64,000 nucleotides of DNA, taken from Hirsutella rhossiliensis (Eukaryota; Ascomycota; Sordariomycetes; Hypocreales; Ophiocordycipitaceae). Where the stretch lies: assembly GCF_020360975.1 (NCBI RefSeq), contig NW_025408668.1, positions 3,224,001 through 3,288,000 of the forward strand, given 5' to 3'. The translations under genes and the position numbers were made by a program. The notes under the pieces were generated by a model. That model was not told the origin of the DNA. It made no database searches and worked only from the letters and a program-made list of their open reading frames with translations. This document shows, one piece after another, positions 11,058-21,400 of this stretch. The stretch's first letter is position 1. Every line of letters begins with the position of its first letter.

Positions 11058-11242
11058 GAGTATTGCTATTTACACAATAGCATATTGCTGTTTGCACACT
11101 CGACCTATTTTTAAGATACGTACTAAAGCCAGCCCGCCCCGCCTATTTATACCGCGCGCGCCTGGCAAGTACCCGTACCGCCTAAATGCCCGCACCCGCG
11201 CCTGCGCCCGCCCGCGCACACACACAACCCGCACACACATAA
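11058..11242 (+). repeat. Left terminal inverted repeat of the MULE (little mutated)
   Basis: Matches the reverse complement of 35868-36047. Shared landmarks are ACTCGACCTATTTTTAAGAT, the GCCCGCCCCGC run and TTTATACCGCGCGCGC. The inner end carries CA microsatellite sequence (about 11215-11242). Differences between the two ends are almost all C in the left and T in the right, as read on this strand. Confidence 0.85.
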
Positions 11243-11360
11243 GAGGCAATAAAGGCCACATAACGCATGCCTCTCAATTCGCTCAAATAACGCATTTCCG
11301 GGCCTTGAGCTCGAAGTTGCAACAATCGGCCCGTCAATTGACCCGGCTCCTCCTTGGCCC

Positions 11361-13597
11361 TTACGGCTGTGTAGGCGGCGGCGGCGTCGCCGCCTCAATT
11401 GCATCCCACTCAACGATCCCTCCAACGCCTGACGAAGCCGGCTGCCCTGACGAAGCCGGCTGCCCTGACGAAGCCGGCTGCCCTGACGAAGCCGGCTGCC
11501 CTGACGAAGCCGGCTGCCCTGACGAAGCCGGCTGCCCTAACGAAGCCGGCGGCGCGCCCCTCCTGCCGCGTCCTCCTCTTGATCCCCTTCCCCTTGTATT
11601 TCCTCGAGCTAATGATCCTTGTTGTGACGCTGCGAGAGACCGCGGGCTATAGCTAAGTTCATTAATCTCGTCGCGCCCCCGGCGCCTTCGAACGCTTGCG
11701 TTAAGCCGCCTTGAGCTAGCCTGACTCGAATTAGGTAGCTGGGATGCCCTTATAGCCGGCTATGACTGTGATGCCGTCTATGATGCTGTCTGTGATACCC
11801 TCGCTGTGAGGGAGCTTGGTATAGGTAGCTTATTATTACGGGGCCGGCCGCGTATAAAAGTAATAACGTCGGGGTCGCGGATTCGTAGCAATGGCTCCTC
11901 GAGGTCCTAATAGTAGTAATTAGTATTAAATTTACCTAAAAAGGGGGGGGGTCTTTACTAACGGCTTCTTAAGATACTATCGCGAGAGAATATCACGCTT
12001 TTTAAGCGTTAACCTAGCTTAAAGGCGTTAAAGGATCGTGTATATATAAGGCAGCCTAAGTTAGTATATAAATCGCCCGCTATAAGGCCGTAATAGCTAT
12101 AGCTCCCGCGTTAGTAAAGGCATCGCGGCGAGGGCAAGCCTATATTATATAGTAAGTAGGTTAACTGCTTTATATGTGATTTTTATACTAAGATCCCCGA
12201 GCTAAGTCTGCCTAAGGAACTAACGCCTTTATCGTATCTCTTACCGGGCAGCCGTTTATATATATATTATCTCTTTATTCTTAATTATCTATATAAGGGC
12301 ATCGTAAAGATATAAGAGGTTAGAGGTGCCTATAACTAAATAAGACTTTATATCCTTATAGACGGTCTTAACTAAGCTATTTACCCGCTGCCCGAAGTTG
12401 CGATATTAGCTAATAAAGTAGCCTGCCTACTACTTACGCCACGGTATATATTCGTTCGAGATATATATTACGATATGCCCTTAGTATTAACTAAAGGTCT
12501 TATTAAGCTGCCGCTACGCCTTATAGAAATCCGCTTTAGTTTTCGAGTAAATAACGCGCTTCTAAGCTAGGAATATTCCTTTATAGCTAAATTTGACTTC
12601 CCTATCGTTTAGACTAAACGTAGTAGCGGTAGCGGCGTTAGCGGCTCCTTATTCGGTAGCCTCTTAAGCAAGGATAGCTTCTACTTCCTAAGGGACCTCT
12701 ATATTAATAGAGTTTTTAGGGCTATTAGGATCTACTAAGTCTTTCTAGCGGGACTAGATTCGAGCCCGAATATTGCTATTAACGTAGAATATATAGAGTT
12801 ATTATTACGTTAAGGGGAAAATATAAAGGAGGGCGTTTTTAAGGGCAGCTTCTTTATCCGTAATAACTATAGAGGGCTCTTATACCCTAACCTATATATA
12901 AAGAGCGTTAAGGGACTTATATAGCTACTAGTATCCCTCTTCTTTCTCTAAGTTAATAAGGCTAAAGGCGAAGTTAGCTAGGGACTTTTAGTTAGTAACT
13001 CTAGTAACCTAGAAAAGGAAGAGACTAAAGCGGTTAGTTTTATATATATTATTAAGGCTAAGAACCTTAGGGAAACGTTTTTATATCTTTTAATACTATA
13101 GATAGGTCTATAATACGCCTTAAATCTTATTTTTATCGTATAGGTTGAATTTAACGTAATAAGGAAGATCGCTTACCTAAAGATACCGTAAAAACGCTTA
13201 TATTACCGTTATACCGCTAAGAGCTTTAAAACGGATCTTTTAGCGGTCGTTATAGATATCTTTAATATAAAAGAACGCTATTAAAGGTTTAGCTTTACGT
13301 AAGATAGTTAATATCTCTTAAGCTAGTAGTACTTTATATTAAGAGAGGTTCCGCTTAAGAGCTTACTATATATCGGTCCGCCGGCGATAAATATTATATA
13401 TAAAGGGATTAAGGGAAGGCCCGTAGTTATAGCGATCCTTAGTAATATAAAAATCCTACTTCTAAGCTTCCTCGTTACGTAACGCTATTATAACGAAGCG
13501 GAAGGGGCAGTTAAGCTTTTAGGTAGAAGATTTACGTAGCCTAGTGCTTAAAGAAGCTTACCGCGGGCTACGATCGTATATAAAGAGGAGTCGTATT
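11361..13597 (-). pseudogene. MULE transposase, main part
   Basis: Read on the minus strand, the frame runs from 13597 down to a TAA at 11361-11363. It shows the MULE transposase core (NFAFSLINLEKEEGY, then SIVITDKEAALKNAL with a catalytic Asp of the DDE triad, about 12820-13000), the downstream NEYIPWRKQ and RNFGQRVNS motifs near 12390-12460, and a Ser/Gly/Arg-rich tail (RGSRGGRGRRG) followed by hexapeptide repeats. The enzyme would cut at the terminal repeats and move the element. Many Gln and Trp codons are now TAA/TAG right of about 11.75 kb; the last 130 or so codons are clean. The N-terminal part lies at 19890-20060, separated by copia-1. Inactive. Confidence 0.85.
11431..11553 (-). repeat. 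18-base tandem repeat in the transposase tail
   Basis: Six identical copies of GACGAAGCCGGCTGCCCT (11431-11538) plus one diverged partial copy. On the coding minus strand each unit encodes a hexapeptide, QPASSG. The repeats are unmutated, unlike the rest of the transposase gene. On the plus strand they give a DEAGCP shadow frame. Confidence 0.9.
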
Positions 13598-14293
13598 TAT
13601 AGGAATATACCCTTATATTCCTATTTTACTGTTATAAAGAAATAATAGGCATAGGGAGGCCTTATAGAATAAGCTAGTAAAAAGAGGCTCTATAATATAG
13701 TCTAAGGGAATAACCCTTAAAGATAAAGACCTCTACTAGACATCTATACCTTCCTCTAGGAAAAGCGGGTTAGGATAAGCCTATCCTTATAAATAAAAAT
13801 ATGGATAACATGCATAAGTCAATTATAAGTAGAACGGATACCCTATTGCCTATTTTAGCCTAGCGGTTCTAAAGATATCCGCGATACGAGAATAGGTAGG
13901 GCATAGAACATTCTAGTTAAATCTACTACTTATACTAGAACCTATAGTCTTACGTTAACCATTACGTTATAATTAGACCACCTACTAAGTTAGGAAGACA
14001 TTCTATATATAGAGCTTTTTAAGCACTATAGAAAGTGCTAGAAAGCTAACTAATTAGTCTACTAGTAGGCGAGCAATGGTCTATAAAAGACGAAGGATTT
14101 CCCTAGGAGTAGTAGATAGAATAAGTAAGTTTGCAAGCATCCTTTATAACGCTATTCTTTTAATATATTATTTAGCCCCTTATATACTCGTTATAAATTC
14201 CGGACGAAATCCTACCCTATACTCCTTCGATCGATCTTTCCGCTTATATTATTAATTACCCGATTCTGCGCTTATTGCTTATACCTTCTTATA
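13598..14293 (+). repeat. 5' LTR of copia-1
   Basis: 696 bases, same length as the 3' copy. The copies differ almost only by C/T and G/A exchanges. This copy keeps a few more TpG/CpA sites (such as ATGGATAACATGCATAAG near 13800). Confidence 0.93.
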
Positions 14294-14307
14294 GGTTATA
14301 AGCCCGG
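14294..14307 (+). promoter_or_regulatory. Primer-binding site of copia-1 (half tRNA-iMet type)
   Basis: GGTTATAAGCCCGG directly follows the 5' LTR. Before one TpG-to-TpA change it would read GGTTATGAGCCCGG, complementary to the anticodon stem-loop of initiator tRNA-Met (anticodon CAU). Drosophila copia and yeast Ty5 prime from that internal region rather than the tRNA 3' end. Confidence 0.7.
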
Positions 14308-14379
14308 CTTCTCTATAAGTCGGGTAATAACTTCGAAATTCTAATACTAACTATACGACCTCGAATTATCTAAAATAGG

Positions 14380-15400
14380 CTCTAGGGATAAGTTCGAATT
14401 TACTAAACTTAAGGGTAGTTCTAACTATACCTTCTAGGCTATTCGAATATAGGCTCTTTTAGTTAGGGAGAAGCTTTCTACTACTATATAGTAAGAAAAT
14501 TACTCGAAAATAAAAGAAGCACTTACTTTGATTTTTCTTCGCATTAAAGATAGTCCTTTAACCTAAATAAAGTATATAATAAATGCTAAAGAGGCGTAGG
14601 ATAGGTTAAAAAACCTATATAACCCTATTTCCTTTACTTCGAATTACCTACTTATAAAGGGGCCTTTTAATACTTTAGTAAGGGATTTCGAATCCCTAGA
14701 AGGCTACCTAAATAAGGTAAAAGAGGTATTCGAGGAGCTAAAAGCACGGAATATTATAATTCCGGAAGTAGTTACTATAGCTTAGATTTTAAACAGCCTT
14801 TCGGGCTTGTTTTCTAGCTATATAACTAATATAACGCAAGCTCTTTAAAATAACTTAGAGGCTTTTAATCTAGAGTCTCTCTCTAGTAGTCTTATAGACG
14901 AATTTAAGAGGACTAAGTCTCTAGAAAATCCCCCCGAGCAGGCTTTCTTTACTAAAAAGCCCTAGAAAAAGATAAAAATTATATTATAATGCACTTACTA
15001 TAAGAAGAAAGGGCATCTAGTTAAAGATTACTACTATCTTTACCTAGAAAAGGCCCCTAAAGGCTTTTCTAAAAATTTAAAAAATTAAAATAAAGGAATA
15101 CCTTTTAAGAGGCCTAGAAAACCTTTTATAGAAGGAAATCCTATTAAATTAGACTCTTACGTCGATAAGAAGACGAAAAAACCCTCTTCTCTATATATAT
15201 CGGAAGTAGAAAAAATAGAAATCGATAATTAAACGGACGAAGAACCGGAAATCGATTTTTCTATTCCTCCTCCTACCCTTAAGGTTATAAAAGCTCCGAA
15301 GAAGAAGCAAAGGTATATATCTCTTCGAATATCCTTAAAAAAGCCGTATTTAATAACAGGCAAATAGGACCTTTAAATTCCTCTCGAATTAAAGACCTTA
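14380..15400 (+). pseudogene. copia-1 gag
   Basis: Broken gag frame with many TAA/TAG. The nucleocapsid zinc knuckle is visible near 14990-15045 as CTYYKKKGHLVKDYYY, where CX2CX4HX4C has lost its second and last Cys to Tyr (TGT to TAT). Gag would form the virus-like particle. Confidence 0.75.
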
Positions 15401-15439
15401 TATATAAGGTAAAAGAGAAGGAAATCCCTTATAAAACCT

Positions 15440-18400
15440 TAGAGAATAGAAATTTCTATAATTTTATATACGATACTAGTGCTACTAGGTATATAGTATC
15501 GGAAAAGAAATTCCTTATTAATTTTCGAACTATCTCTACTAAGGTTAATTAGGGAAAGGCATCCTATATAGTTATTAAAGGCTGCGGAGATCTTCTTTTT
15601 AGATTTCTAAATTATAAAAGGCTATTTATCTTAAGAAACTGCCTTTTTATACCCGAATTAGGGGTAAATATTATAAGCTAATCGTATTTTAAAAATACTT
15701 ATGCCTTTATTAATAGCAAGGAAATTTTCCTACTAGATAACTAGGCTAATATTATATCTAAAGGAAAATAGTAATATAACCTTTATATCTTCTCTTTAGA
15801 AATTCCTTTCTTAAAGAAAAAAACATTCCTATATAATATTAATAATATAAGGAATAATATAAAGGACCTTAACTTCTATTTATAGCATTTAAGGCTAGGA
15901 TATATAAGTCTTAAAGCCTTACTAGAAACCTTTAAAAGATATAATAAAGATATAACTATCCCTAAGAAGGATATTATAAAAATAAAAGAATACGAGGCTT
16001 ATATTAAAGTAAAGGTAACTAATAAAAGGAATAAATCCTTATTTAATAAGGTATATAATTACCTTAATAGAGTTACTATTAATATTTAGGGCCTTATAAG
16101 GACCCCTACTTATAATAAATACACCTCCTTTATATCCTTTTTAGATATAGGGATAAGATATTTAGAAATATCTTTAATAAAGTCTAAGGTAGAAGCCCTA
16201 GATAAATTCCTAGAATATAAAGCCTTAGTTAAAAATAACTAGGATAATATTACTATAAAGGAAGTCTTTTCGGATAACGTAAAAGAATTCCTATATAAAA
16301 TAAAACCCTACTACTTAAGAAAGGGAATTAAATATTATACTAGCCCTCCTAGGACTCCCGAATTAAACGGAGTAATAAAGAGGATTAATAGGACTATTTT
16401 AAATAAAGTCCGAGCTATTTTATTTACGGTAAAACTGCCTAAATATCTATAAGGAGAAGCTGTTCTAATAGCAGCCTATTTATATAATAGGACCCCTTAC
16501 TTACGAATAGGCTTCTAAACTCTTATAGAGAAAAAGGAAAATAAATCTCTAGCCTTAGAAGACTTAGAGAAAATTAAGACCTTCGGAAGTACTATTTATT
16601 ATAAAAATAAAGACCCCTTAGATAAGCTAGAAATAAGAGCTTATAAGGGTATTATTATAGGCTATACTAAAAATTCTTATAAAATATATAACTTTTCGAA
16701 AAGAAAGGTAATAATTTCTAGAGATATTATTATCCTAGAAAATAAATTTATAGAAAATCAAAAAGAAGAAGACCTTAAGGACTTCGATTTTAATACCTTA
16801 CCTTTTATAAATAAGGTCCTAGATAATTATTTATAAAGGGAACCTATATATAAAGAAGGCAATAACTCTTCTTTAAACGAAGAGGAAAATAACCCTCCTA
16901 TAGAGAAGGAAGATAACCCTCTTATAGAGCAGGAAAATAACCCTCCTATAGAGAAGGAAGATAACTCTTTTATAAAAAAGGGAAATAATCCTCTTTTAGA
17001 AAAGGGATTAAATAAGGATCTAAAAATCCGTATTAATATACTTAAGAAGCTAAACGGATTTTATAAAGACTATATCTTATACCCCGAAATAAACACTATA
17101 TTAAATAATAAAAGTAAAGAGATTATTCTATCTTTACTAGAAAACAAGGATCCTATAGAGCCTAAAATATTTAAATAGGCTATAAATAGCTTAGAAGCTA
17201 TAGAATAGAAAAGAGCTATGTTTCTAGAAATAGAAGAGCTCTTAAACTAAAATACCTAGGAATTAAAGCCGCTTCCTAGCGATAGGGAGGCCCTAGGCGG
17301 CCGTTAGGTCTATAAAATAAAGCAGGATAATAATAATAATATTATTAAATATAAAGCCCGCTACGTAGTATAAGGATTTAATTAAGTCTATAGCCTAGAT
17401 TTTTTAGAAACCTTTTCTACGATAGTAAGACCCGAATCTATTAGAATACTACTTATAATAGCTATTTCTAATAATTATACTCTACTATAATACGATATAA
17501 AAAATGCCTTCGTATATACCGAAATAGATATAGATATTTATATAAAAATCCCTATAGGCTACGAAGAGCTAATACTTAAAGACTAGTTTTATAAAAACTA
17601 GCATAAGTATAATATTAGCTATTTATAGTTTCTAGAGCTATATAAAAAGAAAAGGCTAGTAGTAAAATTAAAGAAGGCATTATACGGCCTTAAATAAAGC
17701 CTAAAGCTTTAGTATAACTATCTTAGCTCTATATTAGCTAAGATAGGATTTTTAGCCCTTCCTATAGATAAAGGGGTATTTATAAATACGTAATATAAAA
17801 TTGCGATAGTAATCTACGTAGATAACCTCCTAATAATAGGGCCTAATAGAGGTATAATAAATAGTCTGCTTAAAAAAGTAGTAGATTATATAAAGGTTTA
17901 GCCTTTAAGCGAGCTAAAAGACTTCTTAGGAATATATATAATTATAAACTAAAGTAGAAAGGAGATATTTATATCCTAGGAAAAATATACTTATAATAAA
18001 GTATAAGAATATAATAAAGAAGACTTAGGGACTTTTAATACGCCTACTATAGTAGGAGTAAAGCTTAAAAAGGCTACTATAACGCCTTCGTAAAAAGAAA
18101 TCCTTATTTACTAAAGGGAAATAAGGGCTCTATTATATCTAGCTATAATAAGTAGGCTAGACATTTTATATACTATTATTTCCTACGCTAGATTTACTTC
18201 TAAACTAGATAATACGTATTTTAAAGCGTTAAATACTATCTAGAAATATTTAAATAAATACCCTAACCTAGGGATAATTTATTACTATAATATCCCTTAT
18301 ACTTATAATTTTATAAAAGGCTATTCCGACGCTAGCTAGGCGTCTAACCTTATAGATAGAAAATCCGTTTCTTAATACTATTTCTATATTTATAAAAATA

Positions 18401-18804
18401 TTATAAGTTAGGCCTACTAGAAGTAAAAATCTATAGCCCTATTAACCTACGAAGCTAAATTTATTGCCCTTAGGGAGGCTAATAAAGAAGCTTTATATCT
18501 AAATCGGCTATTTTATACGATAAATAATAGCTTGTTTATTAGAATTCCTAATACTATACCTCCTATCTTAACGGATAACGAGGTAGCTATTAAATTAGCT
18601 AAAAATCCGGAATTTTATAAAAAGATAAAGTATATAGACATTGCTTACTTTTATACTCGAGAAAATATTAGGGAAAAGAAGATTCGGATTTTCTATATTA
18701 AATCCGAAGATAATATTGCCGATATATTTACTAAGGAACTAAGAAGAGAAAATTTCTTTAAGTTCCGAGAGGTTCTTTCCCTTAGGGAATTAAAAAAGCC
18801 TTAA
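15440..18804 (+). pseudogene. copia-1 pol (protease, integrase, RT, RNase H)
   Basis: Protease active-site region near 15465 reads YDTSATRYIVS (DTGAT expected). Integrase spans about 15880-16750 (LRLGYISLKALLETF; SPPRTPELNGVIKRINRTIL near 16345-16400). RT spans about 17250-18100 (ALYGLK near 17680; YVDNLLIIG near 17815-17845 for YVDDL). RNase H spans about 18300-18800. A 90-codon open piece at 18532-18804 is the intact C-terminal end of RNase H (TRENIREKKIRIFYI, DNIADIFTKELRR). The linker at about 16850-17010 holds imperfect 30-base repeats coding NNPPIEKED-like units. Internal Gln/Trp codons are stops, so the polyprotein is dead. Confidence 0.88.
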
Positions 18805-19179
18805 AAAAGAAAAGCTTATATCCGTTTAATAGAGGTTTTTTAGCTGTCTTTCGCTTTCTTAGCTTTTCCTCTATATATAACTAATAGGTTTTTTCCTTTA
18901 AAAAGGTTTCTTATTAGTAAAAAACAACTTATAAAAATAGGGCTTTTCCTTATTAAAGGTTTCCTATAATAACTCTATAAGGCTTTTTCCTTATAAAGGT
19001 TTGCCTAAAAAGAGGAGAAAAAATTATAATTATAACTAGGATTTTTCCTACTAAGGTTTTTCCTAGAAAGGGGTTTAAAATTTTCCCTTATATTCTTATT
19101 ATATACCTTATTCTTAATAAGGATAATTCTACTATAAAAGAAATAACTAATAAAGAGCACTATTTACCTAGTACTCTTT

Positions 19180-19188
19180 AAGGGAGGC
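19180..19188 (+). promoter_or_regulatory. Polypurine tract of copia-1
   Basis: AAGGGAGGC immediately before the 3' LTR, where plus-strand DNA synthesis would start. The same tract precedes the 3' LTR of copia-3. Confidence 0.75.
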
Positions 19189-19884
19189 TATAAGAATATA
19201 CCTTTATATTCCTATTTTACTATTATAAAGAAATAATAAGCATAAGGAGGCCTTATAAAATAAGCTAGTAAAAAGAGGCTCTATAATATAGTCTAAGGGA
19301 ATAACCTTTAAAGATAAAGACCTCTACTAAATATCTATACCTTCCTTTAGGAAAAGTAGGTTAGGATAAGCCTATCTTTATAAATAAAAATATATATAAA
19401 ATATATAAGTTAATTAAGAGTAGAACGGATACCTTATTACCTATTTTAGCCTAGAGGTTCTAAAGATATCCGCGATACGAGAATAGGTAGGGCATAGAAC
19501 ATTCTAGTTAAATCTACTACTTATACTAGAACCTATAGTCTTACGTTAACTATTACGTTATAATTAGACTACTTACTAAGTTAGGAAGACATACTATAGA
19601 TAGAGCTTTTTAAGCACTATAGAAAGTGCTAGAAAGCTAACTAATTAGTCTACTAGTAGGCGAGCAATAGTCTATAAAAGACAAAGGATTTCCCTAGGAG
19701 TAGTAGATAGAATAAGTAAGTTTATAAGTATCCTTTATAACGCTATTCTTTTAATATATTATTTAGCCCCTTATATACTCGTTATAAATTCCGGACGAAA
19801 TCCTACCCTATACTCCTTCGATCGATCTTTCCGCTTACGTTATCGATTACCCGATTCTACGCTTATTACTTATACCTTCTTATA
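19189..19884 (+). repeat. 3' LTR of copia-1
   Basis: 696 bases, direct repeat of 13598-14293, followed by the GTATT target duplication. Confidence 0.93.
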
Positions 19885-19889
19885 GTATT

Positions 19890-20060
19890 ATAATAAAGAC
19901 CTTATTAATATCTCGCTTATATATACTTAACCGCTTAATAACCGCGGCACCGTTCTCGTAAAGGAAGCCTTAGATAAAGTTATATACCTCGTCGTAGGTT
20001 TTAAAGCCTAGGGAAGGCGGTAAGAGCAAGATCGTATCTTTACGTTCTTAGTAAGTATCG
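19890..20060 (-). pseudogene. MULE transposase, N-terminal part
   Basis: On the minus strand it reads LPPSLGFKTYDEVYNFI-stop-GFLYENGAAVIKRLSIYKRD, like the N-terminal region before the MULE core. It joins in phase to the 13597 end once copia-1 and one copy of GTATT are removed. The start codon is not certain; it should lie near 20040-20060 and may have been ATG before RIP. Confidence 0.65.
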
Positions 20061-20106
20061 CGGGTATTATAGGTATTATCTAACGTATTAAGGAGGGAGA
20101 AAAGGG

Positions 20107-20594
20107 TATAACGACCGGTGTTATTCCTAAGGGATAAACCTATCTAGGGGTTTATATTAATAGATATAATAGGGCGTATTCTAAGTAATAATAAGTATAT
20201 TACGTTAGTAATAAGTTAGAGGTTATAAACTATAGACTATAACTAAGTAATTAAGTAATTGGAATTAAAGATAAGATCGTAATAAAGATCGTAATAATTA
20301 TAATATATTAAAAGCTATTAAGCTATCTATTTAAAGGAGTATTTTATTCCTTCTTTATATATCTCGAGAGCTTCCTTAGATCGCTAAGAGCACTAAGTAA
20401 TCCTATTGCCTAGGAGCGCTAGGGCGCTAGAGCGATCCTACGATCCTAGCTATAGAGCGTTAGAGCGCTAAAGTAACCCATCGCTCTAAACTTAATTAGC
20501 CCGTCGGTCCGTTTAATATTCCTTGCTCCCTACGTTATATGCCCTCGTAATATATACTAGTCCCCGCGGTTTACTAGACCGTGGTCGTAATAAG
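20107..20594 (-). repeat. 3' LTR of Gypsy A
   Basis: Direct repeat of 35309-35796. Landmarks are CCTAAGGGATAAACCTA and CCGCGGTTTACTAGACCGTG. The inner neighbour read on the minus strand is the purine-rich GGAGGGGAGGTATC (20595-20608), the likely polypurine tract. The last one or two bases of the LTR are uncertain. Confidence 0.88.
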
Positions 20595-20639
20595 ATACCT
20601 CCCCTCCTTTTAGTCTTACCCTTAAGACCTACTACCTTA

Positions 20640-21400
20640 GCCGCTATATATAAATATACCTTTATCGCGTTATATATAAGTATCTTATTCCTTATTCCTT
20701 TATCCTTTTAGGATATACTACTAATAGTATATCTAGTTATATTTAAAAATCCTATTCTTATAATTCTAATAAATCGCGTTAACGATCGGAGCTAGTATCT
20801 TAGACTAAGATCTATAGTATTAAGATTATACCTTGCTCTTATTGTTTTTAGTTAGGCCTAACTTATAAGGTCGGCGAGCGTTTTAATCGGTGTTCCGAAT
20901 ATACCTCTATAGGCCGTTTTTATAATAGGTATAATATAGCGTCCGCCCGTTCGTTTTATCCTTTTCCTTCCTTATTATTCTTTTTCGCTAATATTCCTTT
21001 TTTTTCTAGTTCGTTATATTATAAATTAATAGTAAAAGATTAATTTAGACGAATAGAAAGTAAAAAAAGCGTTAGAGGAAGCAATAGCTCGCTTAGCTCG
21101 GATTAGGAAATAGAAGCGTTTCTTAAAGGACTAAGGTAGTAAGTTATTTTAGTAGGGTATATAAGCTATTAATAAAGAAGATAGTATAACGCGTTCTTCT
21201 TAAGACGAATTAGTTCGTTTATTAAATAAGGAAACTATTACTATTAGCGAGGTTTAATAGTTTAGTACCTTAAACGTATTAAACTAGGATGCTATTCTTA
21301 GTAACCCTATATTTCTAAGTAAGGGTTCGCTTAGTAAAACTATCGGAGTAGAGAACTATAGTAGGTTAAGTATTTAAGTAGTTCCTAGGTATTTTCCTCT
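20640..21400 (+). pseudogene. Gypsy A antisense extra ORF with Zn2Cys6-like motif
   Basis: This lies between pol and the 3' LTR but is on the plus strand, opposite to pol. The frame at 20831 gives PCSYCF-stop-LGLTYKVGERFNRCSEY, then TSIGRFY. If the Tyr codons TAT were Cys TGT (TpG to TpA), the spacing is CX2CX6CX8CX2CX6C, the pattern of fungal binuclear zinc clusters. About 200 bases on, in another frame (from 21072), a charged coiled-coil-like stretch follows (LEEAIARLARIRK, then KRFLKD). The two parts need a frameshift or an intron. Its end overlaps the pol 3' end tail to tail. Function unknown; a DNA-binding or regulatory role is only a guess. Confidence 0.55.

Larger units (their letters stand above)
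13598..19884 (+). mobile_element. Ty1/copia retrotransposon, copia-1
   Basis: Complete element of 6287 bases with 696-base LTRs at both ends and a 5-base target duplication GTATT (13593-13597 and 19885-19889). It sits in the MULE transposase gene. LTR ends were TGTAAGAA...TTCTTACA, now TATA(A/G)GAA...TTCTTATA after RIP. Domain order gag, protease, integrase, reverse transcriptase, RNase H marks it as copia. Confidence 0.95.

Noticed and set aside
11041..11060. MULE target-site duplication at the outer ends (including TTAA or TTTAA)
   Set aside because: TTTAATTT at left and TTTTAAAG at right do not match over 8-11 bases at any consistent boundary.
11431..11553. CRISPR-like array
   Set aside because: Head-to-tail 18-base repeats without spacers inside a coding frame; a eukaryotic minisatellite.
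11056..11652. Plus-strand ORF with DEAGCP repeats
   Set aside because: It overlaps the MULE terminal repeat and is antisense to the transposase tail, which has the real motifs and a proper stop.
20523..20711. Small plus-strand ORF
   Set aside because: Covers the inner edge of the Gypsy A LTR and the polypurine tract.
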